From JBCBST01 sp039819115 (GTDB taxonomy: Bacteria > Bacteroidota > Rhodothermia > Balneolales > Balneolaceae), in NCBI GenBank assembly GCA_039819115.1, contig JBCBST010000073.1:1-16164 (forward strand): a stretch of 16,164 bases of DNA, written 5' to 3'. Both the position numbers and the translations under genes were made by a program. Below the pieces are notes generated by a model. It was not told where the DNA came from. It was given only the letters and a program-made list of their open reading frames with translations, and made no database searches. Positions 7,636 to 14,319 of this stretch are shown in pieces. The first letter of the stretch is position 1. The number at the start of each line of letters is the position of its first letter.

Positions 7636-9264
7636 TTACAGATCGGTAATAAAACCTACGTGTATAACCCCATTCGCTGCGCTTTCTTCAGGAGTAAGTG
7701 CATACGTAAAGGTTAATCGTCCTGCCGCTGTCCGATAGCTTAACCCAAAGCCTAACGCTGTCAGCCAATCTGAAGTCTGAAACTGAGCAGTAGACTCGGT
7801 GAGTAACCGGGGGCGTTCAAACCATCCTATACTTCCAAAACCGAACAGATACGAAGACGGATTCAACAAAAACCGATATTCTGCATCGGTCCAGCTTACC
7901 TGAGATGCCTGGAACTGTTCTTCTCTGAACCCCCTTAAGGATTTGGCCCCTCCGAAACGATAGAGATCACTATCTGTAACTTCATCAGCTGCAATTAAAT
8001 AACTGGTAGATCTAAACAAAAGGTTTGATTTGTTTGTAATAGGGACGTACCACTCAATAAGGGAGTTGAGTACCTGTTGATTGATCCCGGAAACCGAATC
8101 GATATCCACATTTTTTGTAGCTACACCAAACCCTGCTTTCATGTAAAGCCCTGAACGGGGCAGCTCGGCATTATCCAGTGTGGAATACTCAAAACCTAAC
8201 TCGGCCAATCTTCGGTCGCCATCCGGTTCTATAAAACGATCCGGATCAGACCCTTGTATAGAACTCGAAAACTGCACCCCACCTGTGATTCGTATTCCGG
8301 GTGATAGTTGATACCAGGCAGTGAGACCTCCGTTCCTGGATTGATAGGTTGTATCGTTCTGGAAGAGATTCATATACACACTTCCACCCAGGGGGATACT
8401 TCCTATCCATTGTTGGTGCACCGAAGCCGATAAGCGGGTTACCTCAGGCTGCAATCGTCGAAAAGCCAGATTGACTCCATTTCCCTGGGAGAACACATTC
8501 CATAAGGCAACCACACCCTCACCAACTACATCCCCTCCACCATCCGGTGATGGAACAAAGCCCAATATTCCGTCAAACGTATTTAACGCGCGTTCTTCCA
8601 CGCGAAACAACACCAGGGGATCTCCTTCTTCTTCCACAACGACGGGATCGCTGACGGTGCGGAACATATTAGATGTTACCAGGTTTCTGCGCCATTTAGT
8701 GAGGTTTAGTTCATTTACAGGCTCGTTTGACTTAAACCCGGATATGCGAGTCAGATACTCATCTTTATTGATGGTATTACCGGAAAATAAAATGGAACCA
8801 GCCCTGACTGGGCTGTTTTTTTCGATCCGGAGGTATACATCAAACACACACTCACCCACCTGCTTAATCTCCTCTAGCACAATCGAGTGATAGAGATAGC
8901 CATCGTTGATCAGTTCTGCTCTCAATCCCTTCATATAGGTTTCGATTGATGACTTCGTGAGATAGGTAAACGGCGACTTTTCTTCACTGATGAGACTATC
9001 TGTACGCAGGTAAACAAATCCAGTCTCAACCCTGCACCCCCTGCTAACAATGATGGAATCTCTTTCCACTTGTATGACTCGCCCGTTCAGATATCCATCC
9101 TCATACATCCATAGCTGAAATACATCAGGGGCGTCAACCAGGCTTATAGAGGTAAGCGAATCGGGTATTTCGATGACACGATCACCCTCAATAACCTTCC
9201 ATTGCCCAAAAAGAGGAAATGAAACGCACAGAAAAAAAAGGACAAGGAAAAACCGAAAACTCAT
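7636..9264 (-). CDS. Short Omp85/BamA-TamA-like outer-membrane beta-barrel protein
   Basis: A 542-residue exported protein. Residues 1-21 (MSFRFFLVLFFLCVSFPLFG) are a signal peptide. Residues about 78-150 and 153-224 look like two POTRA domains; the second is clear, with AGSILFSGNTINKDEYLTRI and VLFRVEER. The C-terminal half (about 228-542) alternates as a beta-barrel and contains LRGF (443-446), the Omp85 loop-6 (V/L)RG(F/Y) motif, plus ALGFGLSYRTAAGRLTFTYA. It ends GVIHVGFITDL. At this length, with two POTRA domains rather than five, it is unlikely to be the essential BamA. A TamA-like or lineage-specific surface-antigen role is more likely; its substrate is unknown. It is the last gene of the polyamine block, 18 bases after speE, with a 7-bp hairpin in the junction. 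No terminator is seen between its stop and the SAM riboswitch. Confidence 0.85.
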   Translation of the reverse strand: MSFRFFLVLFFLCVSFPLFGQWKVIEGDRVIEIPDSLTSISLVDAPDVFQLWMYEDGYLNGRVIQVERDSIIVSRGCRVETGFVYLRTDSLISEEKSPFTYLTKSSIETYMKGLRAELINDGYLYHSIVLEEIKQVGECVFDVYLRIEKNSPVRAGSILFSGNTINKDEYLTRISGFKSNEPVNELNLTKWRRNLVTSNMFRTVSDPVVVEEEGDPLVLFRVEERALNTFDGILGFVPSPDGGGDVVGEGVVALWNVFSQGNGVNLAFRRLQPEVTRLSASVHQQWIGSIPLGGSVYMNLFQNDTTYQSRNGGLTAWYQLSPGIRITGGVQFSSSIQGSDPDRFIEPDGDRRLAELGFEYSTLDNAELPRSGLYMKAGFGVATKNVDIDSVSGINQQVLNSLIEWYVPITNKSNLLFRSTSYLIAADEVTDSDLYRFGGAKSLRGFREEQFQASQVSWTDAEYRFLLNPSSYLFGFGSIGWFERPRLLTESTAQFQTSDWLTALGFGLSYRTAAGRLTFTYALTPEESAANGVIHVGFITDL

Positions 9265-9268
9265 TGTG

Positions 9269-9288
9269 GGCTAACGAAGCGGTTAGCC
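9269..9288 (-). repeat. Perfect 7-bp inverted repeat (hairpin) at the speE / Omp85-like junction
   Basis: GGCTAAC (9269-9275), six-base spacer, GTTAGCC (9282-9288). On the minus-strand RNA this makes a 7-bp stem whose 5' arm contains the speE stop codon and whose 3' arm ends four bases before the ATG of the Omp85-like gene, where a ribosome-binding site would lie. No T-run follows, so it does not look like an intrinsic terminator. It may limit translation of the barrel gene unless ribosomes finishing speE open it. Confidence 0.6.
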
Positions 9289-10146
9289 TATAATTTCGCG
9301 TACAAAATTAGGCAAAGCAAACGCAGCTATATGCGTATCCTTGTTGTAATACTTTAACGGGATTTCAAATACATTCAGACCTGTACGAATACGCTCGTTC
9401 CGTTCTTTTTCTGCAATGGGCATCTTAGAGGCGAGTCCAAAACTCCACATACCAGATGGATATAATGGGATGTAGGCCAGATACATAGAAGAATGATCAA
9501 ATGTTTTTCTTAACCCCCGAAACACCTCTTGAATACTGGAATGATACGAAGGAATCCAGGGGGATTCAGTTTGTGTAGCCAACATTCCATCCTTGTTCAG
9601 CGCACGGTGACAAGCATCGATAAATGAATCCTGAAAAAGTCCCTGAGCCGGACCAACCGGATCGGAACCATCAATTATAATCACATCGTAGGTGCTCTTT
9701 GTATTCTGAATGAACTCTATACCATCCTCAATGAATACCTTTAAGTTGGGATGACTCCAATCCCCTACTTCCTTCAAATACTGTTTAGACGCCCTTACCA
9801 CCGCTTCATCAATTTCAACCAGTTCCACTGACTCAACCGAAGGATGTCGGAGCACCTCCCGGGCCGTACCACCATCACCGCCGCCAATAATAAGCACCTT
9901 TTTCGGATTGGAATGCGAAAACATAGGGACGTGAGCTAACATCTCGTGATAAACAAACTCATCTTTCTCCGACAGCATCACCATATCATCGATGGTCATC
10001 AGGTTACCCCAGGTATCGGTTTTGAGTACCTCAACTTTCTGATAAGGTGTATGCTCTGAAAAAAGCACTTCTTCAATCCCTACGCTGAGACCGGTTTTCC
10101 CATTGTAATATTCATTAAAGGTGAATGGAGCCATTTCCTTATTCAT
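9283..10146 (-). CDS. speE: Spermidine synthase-family aminopropyltransferase
   Basis: Transfers the aminopropyl group of decarboxylated SAM to putrescine or, in some lineages, to agmatine, releasing methylthioadenosine. The product of about 287 residues has the N-terminal beta domain (NEYYNGKTGLSVGIEEVLFSE; LKTDTWGNLMTIDDMVMLSE) followed by the Rossmann core. The core shows VLIIGGGDGGTAREVLRHPS, ELVEIDEAVV, DVIIIDGSDPVGPAQGLF, TQTESPW and PSGMWSFGLAS, all family signatures. Start: the ATG at 10146 overlaps the arginine decarboxylase gene by eight bases (ATGAATAA). An ATG four codons later (10134) is equally possible. The GTG further upstream would only add an unconserved segment. It is third in the speD block. 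Because the upstream gene makes agmatine and no agmatine-processing enzyme is nearby, its real acceptor is uncertain. Confidence 0.94.
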   Translation of the reverse strand: MNKEMAPFTFNEYYNGKTGLSVGIEEVLFSEHTPYQKVEVLKTDTWGNLMTIDDMVMLSEKDEFVYHEMLAHVPMFSHSNPKKVLIIGGGDGGTAREVLRHPSVESVELVEIDEAVVRASKQYLKEVGDWSHPNLKVFIEDGIEFIQNTKSTYDVIIIDGSDPVGPAQGLFQDSFIDACHRALNKDGMLATQTESPWIPSYHSSIQEVFRGLRKTFDHSSMYLAYIPLYPSGMWSFGLASKMPIAEKERNERIRTGLNVFEIPLKYYNKDTHIAAFALPNFVREIIG

Positions 10147-10651
10147 ACCAAAGCACCACAGCTGCGAAGGCGGAACCACAGGTTTCCACGGTATGCTCGA
10201 TTCCTGAAAACTTAATCTCTTTCAACGCACGTTTACGATAATCAAATGCATCCATTACCATTTGACGTACGATATCTTCCACATAATCCAGATGCGTATG
10301 ATCTTCGTATTCCATTATTACGCCAGGCTCATACGGATCATCAGGTATTCCAATAGCTACTGCAGCTGAAATGAGCTGTCCCGGTATAGTTGAATCGATC
10401 GCCGCATATGCTAACGGAATCAACCCTCCTTTCGGAAGATCAAGGTCTCCTATCGGGCATTCCTGCGCTGTTGGGGGTAGAATCGAACTCATGCGCATCA
10501 GGTTGGTGTCTCCAACATTCGCTTCCAATAACGCATTATCAAAGGCATTAAGCTTTGTACGGCCTTCTGCTGACCCTTTTGTTAATGCATACAGGTTTGG
10601 TGTTTTAACCATTTGATGATCCGTAGAGGGACCAAGCGTCAGTTCTCGCAT
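10139..10651 (-). CDS. pdaD: Pyruvoyl-dependent arginine decarboxylase
   Basis: Makes agmatine from arginine. The 170-residue proenzyme self-cleaves within NLMRMSSILPP (50-60), between S55 and S56, and S56 becomes the N-terminal pyruvoyl cofactor of the large chain. Other family landmarks are TKLNAFDNALLEANVGD (32-48), ISAAVAIGIP (94-103), GVIMEYED (110-117) with the probable catalytic acid E114, and the C-terminal EHTVETCGSAFAAVVLWYE. The sequence follows the archaeal (Methanocaldococcus-type) enzyme closely over its full length. The ATG at 10651 has an AGGAAG ribosome-binding-site-like stretch just before it. It lies nine bases after speD and overlaps speE by eight bases, so all three are surely co-transcribed and supply polyamine synthesis without the PLP-dependent SpeA/SpeC enzymes. 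Confidence 0.95.
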   Translation of the reverse strand: MRELTLGPSTDHQMVKTPNLYALTKGSAEGRTKLNAFDNALLEANVGDTNLMRMSSILPPTAQECPIGDLDLPKGGLIPLAYAAIDSTIPGQLISAAVAIGIPDDPYEPGVIMEYEDHTHLDYVEDIVRQMVMDAFDYRKRALKEIKFSGIEHTVETCGSAFAAVVLWYE

Positions 10652-10660
10652 AGCTTCCTG

Positions 10661-11068
10661 TTAATGACTGGAAATAGATTCAGAAGTGGGCTTAAATAAC
10701 AACTTTTGACCGGTTGGCACACGAAATAACCCCCGCTTCATTTCCATACTGGAGGTATTATCCGAACCCAATGCTTCCTTAAGCGACTCCTGAATCACCC
10801 AGGGATCAATGGTCTCACCGCAGGTAAAAATATCAACGGCTGCATAATTATATTCTGGCCAGGAATGGATGGCCACATGCGACTCCGCAATAACAATAAC
10901 CCCGCTTACACCATATGGGCTGAATTTATGGAAGTTGTGCGATATGATGGTTGCGTTCGCTTTTTTTGTAGCACCCAACATAGCTTCTTCGATGTATTGC
11001 ACATCATTTAGTTTTCCGCTTTCGCAATCATAAAATTCAACCAGAATCTGCCGTCCTAATGCTTCCAA
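10661..11068 (-). CDS. speD: S-adenosylmethionine decarboxylase proenzyme (prokaryotic type)
   Basis: Decarboxylates SAM to give the aminopropyl donor for SpeE. The 135-residue proenzyme has EALGRQILVEFYDC at its N-terminus and the self-cleavage site AESHVAIHSWPEYNYAAVDIF (61-81), where S63 becomes the pyruvoyl group. H68 and C83 (FTCG) are the processing and catalytic residues of the family. The start is TTG at 11068: a TAG stop lies three codons upstream and the next ATG (residue 30) would remove conserved sequence. The TTG falls exactly where family members begin (MxALGRxxLVEF). It is first in a minus-strand block with arginine decarboxylase, speE and an Omp85-like gene, and its promoter must lie in 11069-11202. 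Confidence 0.95.
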   Translation of the reverse strand: MEALGRQILVEFYDCESGKLNDVQYIEEAMLGATKKANATIISHNFHKFSPYGVSGVIVIAESHVAIHSWPEYNYAAVDIFTCGETIDPWVIQESLKEALGSDNTSSMEMKRGLFRVPTGQKLLFKPTSESISSH

Positions 11069-11202
11069 GTACGTCTAGTAAAAGTTTAAATTGATTCAGG
11101 GTTTACTTTGAGATTTACCCATTAAGATGTTTACTTGGCAAATCATTTAGCTGGTCAAAGCATTCCAAAGCCTTCTAAGATAGGAATTATTCATATTACT
11201 CA
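11069..11202. promoter_or_regulatory. Divergent intergenic region between speD and the E1 gene
   Basis: This 134-base AT-rich gap must hold promoters for both flanking genes. No convincing promoter stands out on either strand. The only repeated pattern I see is TTTAC at 11102, 11114 and 11130 on the plus strand (TTTACTT, TTTACCC, TTTACTT). Minus-strand TTGACC with a 17-base gap to AGTAAA is a weak speD promoter candidate. No hairpin or riboswitch-like motif was found here. Confidence 0.4.
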
Positions 11203-13185
11203 ATGATTAAGACTTCGAAAAAAATCACTCGAAACAAGGCATTCAACCTTCATAGAGAGCTACTTTTACCACGTCTTATCGAGGAGCGGATGTTGAAACT
11301 GCTCCGACAAAACAAGATTTCGAAATGGTTTTCGGGAATCGGGCAGGAAGCCATATCCGTTGGTCTGGGATTAACCGCCAGACCCGAAGATTTTATACTA
11401 CCCATGCATCGTAACCTGGGGGTATTTACCACCCGGCGCGTGCCTTTCTATCCCCTCTTCTGCCAGCTGTTAGGTAAGTCCGATGGGTTTACCCAGGGAC
11501 GGGAGCGCTCGTTTCATTTTGGAGTATTGGAGCATCGCATTGTAGGCATGATTTCGCACCTGGCAGCTATGATGCCCGTTGCAGATGGCCTGGCACTGGC
11601 CAAACAATTAAAGGGGGAGCAATCCGTAGTCTTTTCTTTTTGTGGTGATGGTGCCACCAGCGAAGGCGATTTTCATGAAGCCTTAAACCTGGCTGCGGTA
11701 TGGGATCTGCCTGTGGTTTTTATCATTGAGAACAATGGATACGGCCTTTCCACGCCTACCCGTGAACAATATGCCTGTGACCACCTTGTGGAACGTGCCG
11801 TCGGTTACGGTATGCACGGATTAAGTATGAACGGTAATAACGTATTTGAAGTAATCGATACCATAACAAAAGCACGTAAACTTGCTCTTAAAGGAAAGCC
11901 TGTACTTGTTGAAGCACATACCTTTAGAATGCGTGGACATGAAGAGGCTTCAGGCACCGCTTACATCCCGGACGCCCTTATGCGAAGCTGGGAGGAAAAA
12001 GATCCGATCATGAATCTGGAGCACTGGATGGTGGAAGAGGAACTGGCTACCGAAGAGGATTTTCCCGGTATTTATAAGGAGGTAGAAGCACTTTTTCGTC
12101 CCGAACTGGATCAGGCTTTGACCGCTGAGGAGCCCCTGTTTGATGTTAAAAAAGAAACGGGTTCTGTTTTTGCGGTTGCTCATCCTCCCCATCAGTCGGA
12201 TAATCCCACCTCCGCGGTATCTCGTCGCTTTATTGATGCCATACAGCATACACTACACACCAGTTTTCACCAGGATGAACGCTTTGTTATGATGGGACAG
12301 GATATCGCAGAATATGGTGGTGTATTCAAAATTACGGAAGGTTTTGTTGAAGCTTTCGGTAAAGAACGTATCCGGAATACTCCCATCATTGAGTCTGGTA
12401 TTTTAGGGGCTGCTGTTGGGCTTGCGTTAGACGGTTTTAAACCGGTAGTTGAAATGCAGTTCGCCGACTTTATCTCTTGCGGGATGAACCAGATTATTCA
12501 GAACATTGCCAAATCACATTACCGCTGGACTCCCCCACTCAACATTACTATTCGAGCTCCCCATGGCGCAGGTGTGGGTGCCGGACCTTTCCATTCCCAA
12601 TCTCCTGAAGGATGGTTTATGCCTCATTCCGGGCTTAAGATTGTGGTACCAGCCACTGTTGAGGATGCCCAGAATCTGTTGTTTAGTGCCATGATTGATC
12701 CAAACCCTGTTCTGATATTCGAGCATAAAAAATTGTACCGGAGCCTTAAAGAATCAGTCCCTGAATACCCTCAATATGAAGAATTAGGCAAAGCCCGGGT
12801 TCGAAGAGCAGGAACAGATGCCTCCATTATAACCTACGGCATGGGTGTACACTGGGCCCTTAAACGCGCTGAGACCTTTAAAACCAAGGGCATTGAGCTT
12901 GAAGTACTGGATCTGCGCACATTGGCCCCTCTGGATGTGCATGCCATTCTGGATACCGTTAAGCGAACAGGAAGAGTGTTACTGCTTCAGGAACCCAGCC
13001 AAACCATGGGGCCTATGAGTGAGGTCAGTGCTATCATTTCTGAACAGGCTTTTTCCTGGTTAGATGCCCCTGTTATGCGTTGCAGTGCGCTGGATATCCC
13101 CATTCCTTTCAATAAGCAACTAGAGGATGGATACCTTAACTCCGTTGCAATTGATGCACAGCTTACCCGGCTTCTTGAGTATTGA
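11203..13185 (+). CDS. Fused E1 (alpha plus beta) of a 2-oxoacid dehydrogenase, 2-oxoisovalerate type
   Basis: Thiamine-diphosphate enzyme of a 2-oxoacid dehydrogenase complex, 660 residues, with both E1 subunits in one chain. The alpha part (about 1-315) has GIGQEAISVGLGL, the thiamine-diphosphate motif FCGDGATSEGDFHEALNLAA (GDG at 148-150, closing N177 in IIENNGYG) and FRMRGHEEASGTAY. After a linker (about 316-338) the beta part shows GQDIAEYGGVFKITEG (365-380), TPIIESGILGAAVGLAL with catalytic E397, QFADFI, HGAGVGAGPFHSQSPEGWF and the C-terminal transketolase-like domain (LEVLDLRTLAPLD). Fused E1 proteins of this kind are common in Bacteroidota and usually annotated as branched-chain 2-oxoacid dehydrogenase E1; the exact substrate cannot be read from sequence. 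No E2 or E3 gene is in the window, so they must be encoded elsewhere. Confidence 0.92.
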   Translation: MIKTSKKITRNKAFNLHRELLLPRLIEERMLKLLRQNKISKWFSGIGQEAISVGLGLTARPEDFILPMHRNLGVFTTRRVPFYPLFCQLLGKSDGFTQGRERSFHFGVLEHRIVGMISHLAAMMPVADGLALAKQLKGEQSVVFSFCGDGATSEGDFHEALNLAAVWDLPVVFIIENNGYGLSTPTREQYACDHLVERAVGYGMHGLSMNGNNVFEVIDTITKARKLALKGKPVLVEAHTFRMRGHEEASGTAYIPDALMRSWEEKDPIMNLEHWMVEEELATEEDFPGIYKEVEALFRPELDQALTAEEPLFDVKKETGSVFAVAHPPHQSDNPTSAVSRRFIDAIQHTLHTSFHQDERFVMMGQDIAEYGGVFKITEGFVEAFGKERIRNTPIIESGILGAAVGLALDGFKPVVEMQFADFISCGMNQIIQNIAKSHYRWTPPLNITIRAPHGAGVGAGPFHSQSPEGWFMPHSGLKIVVPATVEDAQNLLFSAMIDPNPVLIFEHKKLYRSLKESVPEYPQYEELGKARVRRAGTDASIITYGMGVHWALKRAETFKTKGIELEVLDLRTLAPLDVHAILDTVKRTGRVLLLQEPSQTMGPMSEVSAIISEQAFSWLDAPVMRCSALDIPIPFNKQLEDGYLNSVAIDAQLTRLLEY

Positions 13186-13204
13186 GATACGGTCTCTTGA
13201 GTAT
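13173..13204 (+). repeat. 10-bp direct repeat TCTTGAGTAT across the E1 stop codon
   Basis: TCTTGAGTAT occurs at 13173-13182 and again at 13195-13204, 22 bases apart. The first copy covers the last E1 codons and the second runs into the first operator dyad. It may be a remnant of duplication that generated part of the operator array, or chance. Confidence 0.5.
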
Positions 13205-13278
13205 CACTTTTCCTGATACCATCCCTTATGTATCATTTTTAGTGAAACAATTAGCTTTGTATCATTTTTTTTGATACA
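13201..13278 (+). promoter_or_regulatory. Three phased operator-like inverted repeats upstream of the SatD-family gene
   Basis: Three dyads share one form: GTATCA-N7-TGATAC (13201-13219), TGTATCA-N7-TGAAACA (13229-13249, one mismatch) and TGTATCA-N7-TGATACA (13258-13278, perfect over 7 bp per arm). Their centres are 13210, 13239 and 13268, exactly 29 bp apart. A fourth half-site, GATAC at 13186-13190, falls at the same 29-bp register over the E1 stop codon. The last dyad ends eight bases before the SatD ATG. The array covers the likely promoter and start point, as expected of repressor operators. The SatD-family product, with a helix-turn-helix-like tail, is the obvious candidate to bind them (inference). 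Confidence 0.8.
13252..13259 (+). promoter_or_regulatory. Bacteroidota-type -7 promoter box TAGCTTTG for the SatD-family operon
   Basis: TAGCTTTG matches the Bacteroidota primary-sigma -7 consensus TAnnTTTG at all fixed positions. It sits between the second and third operator dyads and would start transcription near 13266, inside the third dyad, giving a leader of about 20 bases. The -33 element is weak (TATG near 13227-13230). Confidence 0.5.
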
Positions 13279-13285
13279 TTTACTC

Positions 13286-13912
13286 ATGGCTAATTTCTTC
13301 CCAATCCTTATGGGCGATATCTCTTCGAGTTCAGACTACGAACAGGAGAAATTACGCGTTCAGCTTAAACAGCTCATTGAGGAAACCAATACAATGGAAA
13401 AAGATCACATCCTGTCTCCACTTACCATAACATTAGGTGATGAATTTCAGGGAGTAGCCCATTCAGAGGCAGCAGGTATGCGACTGATCTTTTCCCTTGA
13501 AGAACGAATATTGCAACAACGTCTCCCCTTCAGACTGCATTATGTATTGTTAACCGGTGAAATTGAAACCCGTATTAACAAACGTATTGCGTACGAAATG
13601 ATGGGATCAGGACTCACGAAGGCCAGAGAAATGCTTAGTTCAAAAAAAAGAGATCGTAAACGGTTTGAAATCAAATTGCACGAAGGTGCGAACGAGCAAC
13701 CCGTTCAAAACATGTTTCAGGTTTTGGACAGCATTTCCTCAAACTGGAAACAGGACGATTATCCCATCATTCATGCCATGCTCCAAACTGCAAACAATAC
13801 CGAAGTGGCAAACGCCTTTTCCAAAAACCGTTCCCAAATATGGAAACGTCGTAAAACCCTTATGATTGAAGAATACCAATTACTCAAATCCTCCATTTTA
13901 ACCCTGGTATAA
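13286..13912 (+). CDS. SatD-family protein, putative autoregulator with C-terminal helix-turn-helix
   Basis: A 208-residue soluble protein. The N-terminal MANFFPILMGDISSSSDYEQ, LTITLGDEFQG (47-57) and YEMMGSGLTKARE (103-115) fit the SatD family, named after a Streptococcus acid-stress locus and of unknown activity. The GD...GDEF...G-x-G-L-x-x-A pattern loosely resembles a nucleotide-cyclase-like fold, but I cannot show catalytic metal ligands. Residues about 168-193 (QTANNTEVANAFSKNRSQIW then KRRK) look like a DNA-binding helix-turn-helix. The ATG at 13286 is chosen. An in-frame TTG at 13271 lies inside the last operator dyad and near the expected transcription start. One base separates it from the following small membrane protein, so the two form an operon. 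Three operator-like dyads precede it. Confidence 0.8.
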   Translation: MANFFPILMGDISSSSDYEQEKLRVQLKQLIEETNTMEKDHILSPLTITLGDEFQGVAHSEAAGMRLIFSLEERILQQRLPFRLHYVLLTGEIETRINKRIAYEMMGSGLTKAREMLSSKKRDRKRFEIKLHEGANEQPVQNMFQVLDSISSNWKQDDYPIIHAMLQTANNTEVANAFSKNRSQIWKRRKTLMIEEYQLLKSSILTLV

Positions 13913-13913
13913 G

Positions 13914-14255
13914 ATGAACCTGGAACACATGCTGGTAGCGTATGTTACCATGGAGGTATTGACAAATATCCTGTTTCTGGTCATTAACCGGTGGTTGGGA
14001 CCTACAACAAATAGTTGGAAATCGGTGTTTAAGGGAGTATTGGAACGTATTTTCATCATCATCGGCGTGTTAATGGGTTACCCGCATGTTATTACCGCCT
14101 TCGGTGCGTTAAAGATTGGAACCCGTTTGCATGACGATAAAAACTCGGCTATATCGAACGACTATTTTCTGGTCGGTAACTTTATTTCTTTGTTAGCCGC
14201 CCTGATTTTTGTGGGGTTTTCGTTGTATGTGTTTGGTTGGGAAATCCCAAAATGA
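13914..14255 (+). CDS. Small membrane protein paired with the SatD-family gene
   Basis: A 113-residue protein with three hydrophobic segments, at about residues 6-25 (MLVAYVTMEVLTNILFLVIN), 43-66 (ERIFIIIGVLMGYPHVITAF) and 85-108 (FLVGNFISLLAALIFVGFSL). Between them is a short polar stretch KIGTRLHDDKNSAISNDY. The ATG lies two bases after the SatD-family stop, so it is almost certainly co-transcribed and may be translationally coupled. I do not recognise a named family with certainty. Membrane proteins of similar size do sit next to SatD genes in Bacteroidota, which suggests a sensor or effector partner (inference). No cysteine or charged-pore motif hints at an enzyme or channel. Confidence 0.75.
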   Translation: MNLEHMLVAYVTMEVLTNILFLVINRWLGPTTNSWKSVFKGVLERIFIIIGVLMGYPHVITAFGALKIGTRLHDDKNSAISNDYFLVGNFISLLAALIFVGFSLYVFGWEIPK

Positions 14256-14319
14256 AAGTGCTTACATCCCGAACAACTATGTAGGGTAACCATTACCTTA
14301 TCAAAAAAACGATAGGATA
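14256..14319 (+). other. Short gap before the amylase gene with a weak hairpin
   Basis: GGGTAA (14284-14288 region) pairs with TTACCTT near 14294-14300 around a CCA loop, giving about seven pairs including one G-T. It is followed by TTATCAAAAAAAC rather than a T-run, so it is a poor terminator. AGGATA just before the amylase ATG may act as its ribosome-binding site. No clear promoter is seen, so read-through from the SatD operon is possible. Confidence 0.3.

Noticed and set aside
10147..10179. GTG start giving an N-terminally longer SpeE
   Set aside because: The extra 11 residues are encoded inside the conserved C-terminus of the arginine decarboxylase gene, and the family starts near the ATG at 10146 or 10134.
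11102..11134. TTTAC repeats as a regulator site between speD and E1
   Set aside because: Only five to seven bases are shared, at uneven spacings (12 and 16), in AT-rich DNA; this is too weak to call a site.
13180..13285. Regularly spaced repeats that could be read as a mini-CRISPR
   Set aside because: The repeats are dyads of about 20 bp separated by only 8-9 bp, vary between copies, lie over a promoter and have no cas genes nearby. Operators explain them better.
13271..13285. TTG start for the SatD-family protein
   Set aside because: It lies inside the third operator dyad and next to the expected transcription start; the ATG at 13286 fits the family N-terminus.
14284..14300. Terminator after the SatD operon
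   Set aside because: The stem is short, with a 3-base loop, and is followed by an A-run rather than a T-run on the coding strand.
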